A stretch of 64,000 nt of DNA, from positions 29,522 to 93,521 of the forward strand of contig JAUCBJ010003513.1 in assembly GCA_032718475.1 (NCBI GenBank), read 5' to 3'. Positions 24,101 through 33,100 of this stretch are shown here, piece after piece (position 1 is the first letter of the stretch; every line of letters begins with the position of its first letter). Source of the stretch: Nemertoderma westbladi (taxonomy: Eukaryota > Xenacoelomorpha > Nemertodermatida > Nemertodermatidae). The translations under genes and the position numbers were made by a program. Under the pieces are notes generated by a model that did not search any database, had not been told where the DNA came from, and saw only the letters and a list, made by a program, of their open reading frames with translations.

Positions 24101-27100
24101 TCCAGTGCCCACAACCACTCTCTCTTACTACTTTCTACGTGGCGCTTCCGGTGCCCACAACCCCCCTACTACTACTCGTGGCATGACAATATGCCACACT
24201 CCCTTACCCCGCCGCCTTCTAACTTACTTACTTCTACTAACTTATCTCCTGACTACTATTTACTATCTCTTCTAACTATTATTTAATTAATTTTATTATT
24301 TATTAAATAATTATTTATATGTGGGAAGGGCGTCTCGCCCTCATTCCCACCCCCCTCAGTCCAAAATCTTGGACGACTAAACTTTCAGGTGCCCCTTCTT
24401 CCAGTAGGCACTCTCCCACTGCCCTCCTATACGTCCTCTTACTCTTCGCCACGCTCTCCCCGCCAACTCCAACTGACCAGGAATTGGCTCTCCCTCTTTC
24501 ACCACCCTAAGGTTGGGTCTCTCCACCGTCTTCCTAACTAGCTCATCTCCTGGCATCAAAATGCCACCTCTCTCCTTGTTGTCTCCCGCCGGCAGAATGA
24601 ATAGAAAGTGAAAGAACAGGCAGAACAGAAGGTAGAATAATAGTCCTATCCCTTTCCATCCTGCCTTCCTTCTCGACTTCCCCCTTGTCGGTATGCCTCC
24701 AAACTGGACCTGCGTCTCTTCCGGACACTCCTCTGGACACTCCTCTAGACACTCCTTCCGACACTCCTCCGGGCACTCCCCCGGAGTGTTGTCCTCCGGA
24801 CACCTCGCTGTCCGCTCCGCTCCATCTCCATACCGATGCTTGTTGGGAAACCTACTCTCCTCTGCCCACTTTCTTACTGTCACCTCCCTATCTGGCTCTA
24901 CTATCTCCTGCTGTTTCTCCTCTTGGTCCTCTGCGCCTGCGGTGCCTGGTAACATGCACCCTGATGTCTCTGTCACACTGCATGGGATCTTGGTTTTAAC
25001 TGGGCCGCTAAGCGTCCATCCGAACGGCGTGAGGATCGCCGTCGGGTCCCGCTGCCTGTCTTCGCCGAAGACCGTCTTCATCCTCTCATGGGCCGTCGGG
25101 CAGTCCATTCCTACTATAATGGACACCTTCCTAACGTCCACCTTTGGTATTGAGAAATCGATACCGTCCAGGAATCTGTATTGTTCGACCTCAATGTTGG
25201 TCGGTCGCCTGGCGTTGATGTTTATCGATTCGATGACGTGGATGGGGTCGATCGTCGCCCCATAGTCGCATCCCGGTGCAATCGCTGCTATCCTGCACCG
25301 CCCCATCCTCGTCTCCAGGACCTCATCTTTACTCGAGACGGTAGTTACCGCCATTCTGTTCGGCCTCGTCTTTAGCCCTATCTCTTCGGCCACCCAGTTC
25401 TCCACCAGCGTGAAGGCTGCTCCGCTGTCGACCAGCATTAACGTCGTTACTGATCGACCGCCCTCTCCTGATATCTTTACTGGTACTACCCCGAGTAGTA
25501 CTTTTCTCTTCTTCTCCTCTTCTGTCGTGCTTGTGGCCATTGCCTGGCCTCCAGTCTCGGACTCTCTAACTGCTGTCTCTCTACACTCTCCGGACCTGTG
25601 TCCTTCTACCACACATCGATGACATAGTCCGTTTGCGTCTGTGTAGGCTATACGATCTTGTTTGGGCAACGCTTGCCAGTGCTTACAACTCCTGGTCTTA
25701 TGTGTTCCATCCCGATGTAATTGACATTCGAATCCTGGATCATAGCGTTCCCTGTATAGTCCCTCACGTATCGCGCGTAGGTTTATATGTACCGATTTAG
25801 TGTTTTGGTTGTCTGTATTCGGCCTACTGGGTATATTGGGATTATGTTTATTTATGGTGTTATTTTCTTCCTGTCCCCGCCACGGTGTGGCCCTGCTACC
25901 AGCTAACTGTGGACTAGCAGTCCCCTGTGTGGCCGCATGTGGTAGTGATTGTCCTACTCTTGAGAATGGATCCATCGGATTATGTTCGGGTTTATGGCTT
26001 GTCCCCAAACTATCCTCGCTATAGACTGGGTCTGTTATTAATTCGGCTTCATAGTTGAGGAAGCTCGACATCTCTTCTAAGCCCGGTTCCGCACCCTTCT
26101 TCTCCCGTGTGGAGAAGGCTATCTTCCTCCACTTCCTTCGTAACCAGATCGGCAGTGCCTGCGCTATCGTGGTGATGTTGTTAGACGCGTTGAGTTCGTA
26201 TGGTGCGTCTAGCGTCTTTAACACGATTAACGCCTTCTCGACCTTGTTTGCAAAGGTCCTTATGCTAACGGGATTGTCCTGTAGGCCATCTGATGTTATG
26301 CCTCTCAGGGTTTGCCGGATGATCTTGGCCGGATGCCCGTATTCCCTATCTAGCGCCCGCCATGCTGTCGTGAAGCCGCCCTCGATGCCCTGGTATTGCC
26401 TCACGATGTCGTATGCTGGGCCTCCTGTATATACTTGCAGATATTTTAGGCACTCCGCCTGCGTCAAGTTCTTACTTAATATTTCGTTACTATACATGCG
26501 CCGAAACTGTAGATATTCTTCCGGCCTACTCCCATCGAATTTAAATGGTTCCACAGGTGGTAACTCGATCCTAGTTTTTAACGCATCGATCAATGTGGCC
26601 ATTCCCATCGCTTGCGCTTCTAATGGGTTCGATGGATGTTGTATAGACTCCCCTATTGGGTGCGGTCCGTCCGTCCTATCTGTTGTTGATTTAATTTGTT
26701 GCGTCGGATATATCATTGGGGGTAACGGCCCCCTCCATATTTCCGTGTCGCACGATCTGTTCTCGTCCAAGGGGTTCGATGTTCTCGCTCCTATTGGGGT
26801 ATATTGTTGATATTGTGATGGGGGAATGTCACCCTGTCCCCTTCCCACCGGTATGTTTAGTACTGGGGTTGATGTTAATATATTGGGGCCCATACATCTA
26901 TCTGCAATAATCCCCCCCCCCCCCCTGGATATATGTTGTGTCCCTGGAAATTATAGTCATGCTGCTGTACCGGTACCGATATAGGCCTATTCACTTCTTG
27001 CCTACCTACCGGTATGTACTCCGCGACTTCTGGGTTTAATCCCGTCGTCCGCGCTACCCTATCGCCTACTCTATCTCTCCCAGCATGGCCTATAATAGTA

Positions 27101-30100
27101 TGTGCAGTAAGGCCTACAGTATGTCCTGCAGTCTGCATGTGCCCTTCCGAATCGAAGTTTATTCTTCGCGAATCTCGAATCTCCCCGCGACTACCGTACT
27201 CTCGATCGGCAGCTACATCCCGTCGGGAAGCTTCTCTTCGATCCCCTATCCTGCTCTCTTCTTCGTACCGGTACGTCCTGTACCGCTCTCCTGGTGTGCG
27301 GTGCGTTTCTCCGGGGCGACGGCAATCTCCCGAAGTTCGACCCCACTGACTCCCTAACTCCATCTCTACTAGCGACGGCTCGCTATCCGTCCTCGCTCTC
27401 CGGTTGCCCCTAGCAACGACTCTCCTATTATCTTCACTCCTTCTCTCTTCGACCTCTCGGCTAAACTCTACTAATCTTCTTCTATCTCCGACCTCTCTAT
27501 TATACTCTACTAATCTTCTCCTATCTTCGACCTCTCTATTAAACTCTACTAATCTTCTCTCTTCTAACTGGGCTCGACGTTCCGTCGCCCGCCCTCTCGC
27601 GACGTCAACCTGTCTCTCTCTGCTCGATCGCACGCCGCTGGGGATACTCGCAATCCCCCTATCACTCTCCATCGCCGGGTGTTGCGGTTTACCTAATTCG
27701 GCCCGCGCATTATCCGCTGACGCCTGTGGGACACTCTCTGCCCCCCCTCTCTCGCTACTAATCTCTCGCGGTAGGGTGCCCGTAGCTCCCCCCCCACCCG
27801 CTACTTCTAACTTCGCTATCTCTTACTACACTTCTGCGTCCCTCTTGTCGGACACTCTCTACCCCCTTTCTCTCGCCGCTAATCTTCTGTGGTGGGGCGC
27901 CCGTAGCCCCCCCCCACATCTAACTTCACTATCTCTCACTTCGTCTCTACACCCCTCTCTAGTCGACGCACTGTCTCTACTACGGCTGGGTCTATTCACC
28001 CCCGCCTCTCTCTCTACTACTGCGTGGCCCACCAGGCCCACTTCGGGTTGGCTCAACCCCGCTACCCCCTGCCTACCAACTACGTGGCCTACCAGGCCGC
28101 CGTCGGGTTGGCTCAACCCTGCCACCTCCTGCCTACTAACTACGTGGCCTACCAGGCCCCCGTCTGCCGGGTTATGTACGTCCGACACGCTCATATTAAT
28201 AGCACCATTCCCAATATTATTTGTTAAATCAATTAAATTATTAGAATTTGAAACGGGATTTAAATTATTTAAATTAGAATTATTTGAATTATTCTGAATA
28301 TTTGAATTAATATTATTATTTGAATTTAAATTTAAATTACTGGGTAAAATATTTCCTGTAATAAAGGGATTAGGGTTATTTACTACGGTACTATTAATAC
28401 CAATATTTCCTAACGCACTACTACTACCCCCCTCGCCCGTACGGTTGCTGTACGTACTGTACGTGTACCGCACGCTCTGTTCTCTTGCCTCACGCTCACT
28501 CTCTCGCTCCTTCCTTCCCCTCAGTCGCCACTCTAATTCTTCCATTTTTAATTTATATGCCATGCGTTCACTCTCTCGCACCCGTCTTTCTTTTGCGGAG
28601 GATGTAGCAGACTTATAGGTTGCGACGGACTCCCGCCGCCCCTCCGTCCTACTAACTTTCCCCCGCTTTCCGGGGTCCTCGCTGACCGACGAGACCGAAT
28701 CCTCGGAGCTAACCTCGGATTCGCCCTCCTCAGGTCTCTTCCAACCCACTAACTTAACTTCCCTGGCATCGACTAAGTATGGCCCTATGTACACTACACC
28801 AGGCCCCATACCCCTACGTTCCCATAGCCCAAACAGTTCGAAGGCAACCCCTCTCGCTCTCTCGCTGGCTAGTTCTCCCTGGCCAGAACGCACTAGGTAA
28901 TCAAAGTATCTGTTCGACTCACCTAGTCGTCTCCTCAACTTCACCTGGTCTATCTCAGCCCCTCCTCTAACTTCCTTCAGTTGTTCCCGGGTCGCGGCGT
29001 AGGCTCGTCGAAGTCGATCAGAAACCCCGACATCCTCGTCGCCGACCTCTCCTCTCTCCCTCCGGGTTCGGCGTCGTACCGTCGGCTCCACCGTTGCCGT
29101 TCCGGTGGGCCGTTCGTCGCCCTCGGTCTGTGGCTGACCGGCGACATCGGCATATCGACCCTCCTTCCGTGTCGACTCGTCTTTCTTCTCTCCTCTCGAC
29201 TCGATCTCTCTTTGTAGACGACCCCCCACACCTTGGTTCGCCGGGTCGCTCGTTATCGACGTGACGTCATCAACGTGCGTCGACGTGGTCGGCGTAGCAT
29301 CGACCGGCGTCGTGGGTTCGTATCGTCTCGCCGTGGCCTCGCGGATCGTTAGATCGTCGTCCGGGGTCCGCGGCGGTGTCGTTCCTCTCTCTCGACTCAT
29401 CTCGCCTTTGGTAGCTGGCAGCCACAGTCTGTCAGTTGGTTAGATCTAGTTCTATCACTGTCAGACTGTTAGGGCAGCTGCTAGGATTCTATCTCTGTCA
29501 GGGCAGCTGGGCGGATCTAGTTCTGTCACTGTCAGGGCAGCTGGGCGGATCTGATTCTGTCACTGTGACGGGATCTACGGATCCCGGTTTATCCGTTGGG
29601 TTTTCTATCCACGCGTCCCCGCCGTGTGTGAAAGGTAAAAGAGTTCTGATGTTCGGTAATATGCATAAAGGTATAATAGTCTGAGATATATAGCAGTATA
29701 GTATAGTATGACACAACAGGTAATATATAATGGCGGTAGCGGACGGTGACAGAAGTCCCCGTTCCACCCTACTGATCCGACTGAGTAAACTGAACTGATA
29801 TGATTACAGGTTACTGGTTATATTGCACGGTGGCCTTATTGCTACTCAATCGATGCCTTTCCCCCCTCTGATTGGTTGATATCCCTGTTGGCACCCTTTG
29901 GAGTGTTTCCCTTCACTCCCTGTGTTCTCTCTCGGTTAGGGGTTTGGCCCCTGACCCCTATTGTGTGTGTCTCCTTTGGGGCCTATTGTCCCCGTTTACT
30001 GGGCTGACACGAGGTTGATTGGTAATCAACCTCGTGCTCCCAATATTGCTTTATGGCTCACTCTATGGGTTTGTGTTAGCGGAATTGGATAAGCTAACAG

Positions 30101-33100
30101 TTCATACGTTAGCGACTTACCGATGTTGTGTACATTCCTTATATTTCCGATCTAAGGTTCATACGTTAGCTTAGCGACTTACCGACGTTGTGTACATTCC
30201 TTATATTTCCGATCTAGGTTCATACGTTAGTGACTTACCGATGTTGTGTACATTCCTTATATTTCCGATCTAGGTTCGTACGTAAAAGTAAAGTTAAGTA
30301 AATTTTCTTCGGCCGCTAGGCCAGGGATTACGCACAAAGTCTGACGACTTATTTCCAGTGCGGTCCCCCCAGAACTTTACTCCCCAGAGGAAACTCCAGT
30401 ACTCATTTAGCTACCACTTAAGGATGCAAGGCAGAGATGCGCCCTGGCTGGTCCCTTTAAAGCATTCGTGCCGAAACGAAAACTGCCCTGGCCCATGTGA
30501 GGATCGAACCCACGACCTACAGGAGATGTGAATTCAATGCAACCACTACACCAAGGTGGAACCTACGTTAGCAACTTACCGATGTTGTGTACATTCCTTA
30601 TATTTCCGATCTAAGGTTCATACGTTAGCGACTTACCGATGTTGTGTACATTCCTTATATTTCCGATCTAAGGTTCATACGTTAGCTTAGCGACTTACCG
30701 ACGTTGTGTACATTCCTTATATTTCCGATCTAAGGTTCATACGTTAGCGACTTACCGATGTTGTGTACATTCCTTATATTTCCGATCTAAGGTTCATACG
30801 TTATCTTAGCGATTTACTGACGTTGTGTACATTCCTTATATTTCCGATCTAAGGTTCATACATTAGCGACTTACCGACGTTGTGTACATTCCTTATATTT
30901 CCGATCTACAGTAAGGTTCATACGTTAGCGACTTACCGACGTTGTGTACATTCCTTATATTTCCGATCTAAGGTTCATACGTTAGCGACTTACCGATGTT
31001 GTGTACATTCCTTATATTTCCGATCTAAGGTTCATACGTTAGCGACTTACCGACGTTGTGTACATTCCTTATATTTCCGATCTACAGTAAGGTTCATACG
31101 TTAGCGACTTACCGATGTTGTGTACATTCCTTATACTTCCGATCTAAGGTTTGTACGTTAGCGACTTACCGATGTTGTGTACATTCCTTATACAGTATTT
31201 CCGATCTAAGGTTCATACGTTAGCTTAGCGACTTACCAACGTTGTGTGCATTCCTTATATTTCCGATCTAAGGTTTGTACGTTAGCGACTTACCGATGTT
31301 GTGTACATTCCTTATATTTCCGATCTAAGGTTCGTACGTTAGCGACTTACCGATATTGTGTACATTCCTTATATTTCCGATCTAGGTTCGTACGTTAGCA
31401 ACTTACCGACGTTGTGTACATTCCTCATATTTCCAATCTAGGTTTGTACGTTAGCAACTTACCGACGTTGTGTACATTCCTCATATTTCCGATCTAAGGT
31501 TCGTACTTTAGCGACTTACCGATGTTGTGTACATTCCTTATATTTCCGATCTAGGTTCATACTTTAGCGACTTACCGACGTTGTGTACATTCCTTATATT
31601 TCCGATCTAGGTTCGTACGTTAGCGACTTACCGACGTTGTGTACATTCCTTATATTTCCATCGAATGGGAATCGCGGAGTGCTTTCCAACATAAACTCGC
31701 AATGTTCACAGAAGTGCATCGAATCTTTAGTATTCTGTAACTTACTTAGAGACTCGGTGGCCTTCAGTAGCAGTTTCACTTCTCGACTATTGTGGTCAAA
31801 CTATATATAAATATGAAAGGAACAGATTATAACCAAAACAATCAACTAGAACCAGAACCGGAAAAAAATAAACTATACAACAATGAGCTAGCCAGCTTTT
31901 ACTCTACCAAATCGCCAGGGCGACATATTTTCCAACTTGATATCGCAGTGCGACATTATTTCTCAGTATGTCCCTACGCCACACAATTACTTTTACTATA
32001 TTATATGTTCAGTATGTCACCGCGTCATTTTAAGCATAAATAATCACATGGCGTTATTCGAATACACCCAATAACTATTTCACAATTCTAAAACTTACAA
32101 AATTAAAATACAGTAGGTCAGAATCGAACCAGCGGCCTTTACATTCACAACCCGACGCGTTATCCCCTACACTAATTTGGTACGAGATTAAAGTGTTTAT
32201 ATTTAACATGTCATGCTTTCATGTTAAAAGGATGTTTTAGAAAGTTTAAATGCATAATGCATACAACTAATATTGTTCAATTAGTAGGCCTACTTTAAAG
32301 CTTTTTCGGCCCTCTTTTTATTATTTCACTCTTTTATTTTACAACATCAGTAACGCCATAAAGCGGTATTTTATGAACAATGATGTGTAGTTATTATATA
32401 ATAAATCTAATAATGTAATTAATATTGGCTATATATCGCCTGTACTTGGTGATCTTTAGGCGTTCAGTTCTACACACAACTAAAATGCTATCTATCAACA
32501 TGGCTTTAAACGAACTTGTCTTACACAGACTACAAGAAACAGATGGGATTGGAAGATGCAGACCAAGAATGACTTGCATCAACCAAAAAACTGCCTACCA
32601 TTTAATGTAATACACATTTGCCTAAGCAAACAAATCATAATCACAATTACTGCGATGTGTGAAATGTTATCCTTATCCACAAGCTGGGAAACGGCCCCAA
32701 ATAGCAGTTTACTCTGCGAAGGGGTTTTACTGTGTTGGATAAATAAATTAACGAACACTAAAATATTTCTCCCTAAACCTAATACAGTAGATTCTCAGTT
32801 AACCTAATAAAAAACATCGGAAGCAACCAATATAATGTCAAGCCTTCTATGAAAGTTTGTGTAATTTTCATTGCGTCTACCCAACAGCTGTTGGTACCCG
32901 GCTGGCACCCTGGTTCAGTTTTCTGATTATGTTAGTGTAATCGACAGCTGTTGTAAACGTCCCAGATATACAAAACCTACTAAGCCTTTACATTACAATT
33001 TAGCTTACCCTGAGTTGATGACAGTATTATAACGATGACAATTAGGCCCTATAGATACATACGATATATAAATGATGTACTGCTTGACATTACACTAACT

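Larger units (their letters stand above)
22306..30099 (-). mobile_element. Bel/Pao LTR retrotransposon, gag-protease only, recent insertion
   Basis: This is a complete insertion with two 536-bp LTRs (22306-22841 and 29564-30099) that I read as identical, both TG...CA bounded, and a 5-bp target duplication GTTCA (22301-22305 and 30100-30104). It is oriented minus, so the 5' LTR is on the right. A polypurine tract abuts the 3' LTR. The internal region encodes gag-like N-terminal parts, a DUF1759-like capsid region, two zinc knuckles and an aspartic protease, which identify Bel/Pao. Reverse transcriptase, RNase H and integrase are absent; the space holds a Cys/Glu repeat, a hydrophobic segment and a 69-bp minisatellite. 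It must have been mobilised in trans. It interrupts the 57-bp array in GCLC intron 2. Confidence 0.9.

Noticed and set aside
23445-24275. 276-codon plus-strand ORF
   Set aside because: Antisense to the Bel/Pao element and composed of its 69-bp minisatellite.
24693-25265. Plus-strand ORFs over the protease region
   Set aside because: Antisense to the zinc-knuckle/protease ORF, which has family motifs.
26055-26810. 251-codon plus-strand ORF
   Set aside because: Exact antisense shadow of the capsid region of the Bel/Pao element.
30569-31631. CRISPR-like regularly spaced repeat
   Set aside because: Units are contiguous 57-bp tandem copies without unique spacers, and the context is a eukaryotic intron.
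32111-32186. Functional tRNA gene
   Set aside because: A- and B-box-like blocks are present, but acceptor and anticodon stems do not pair well.
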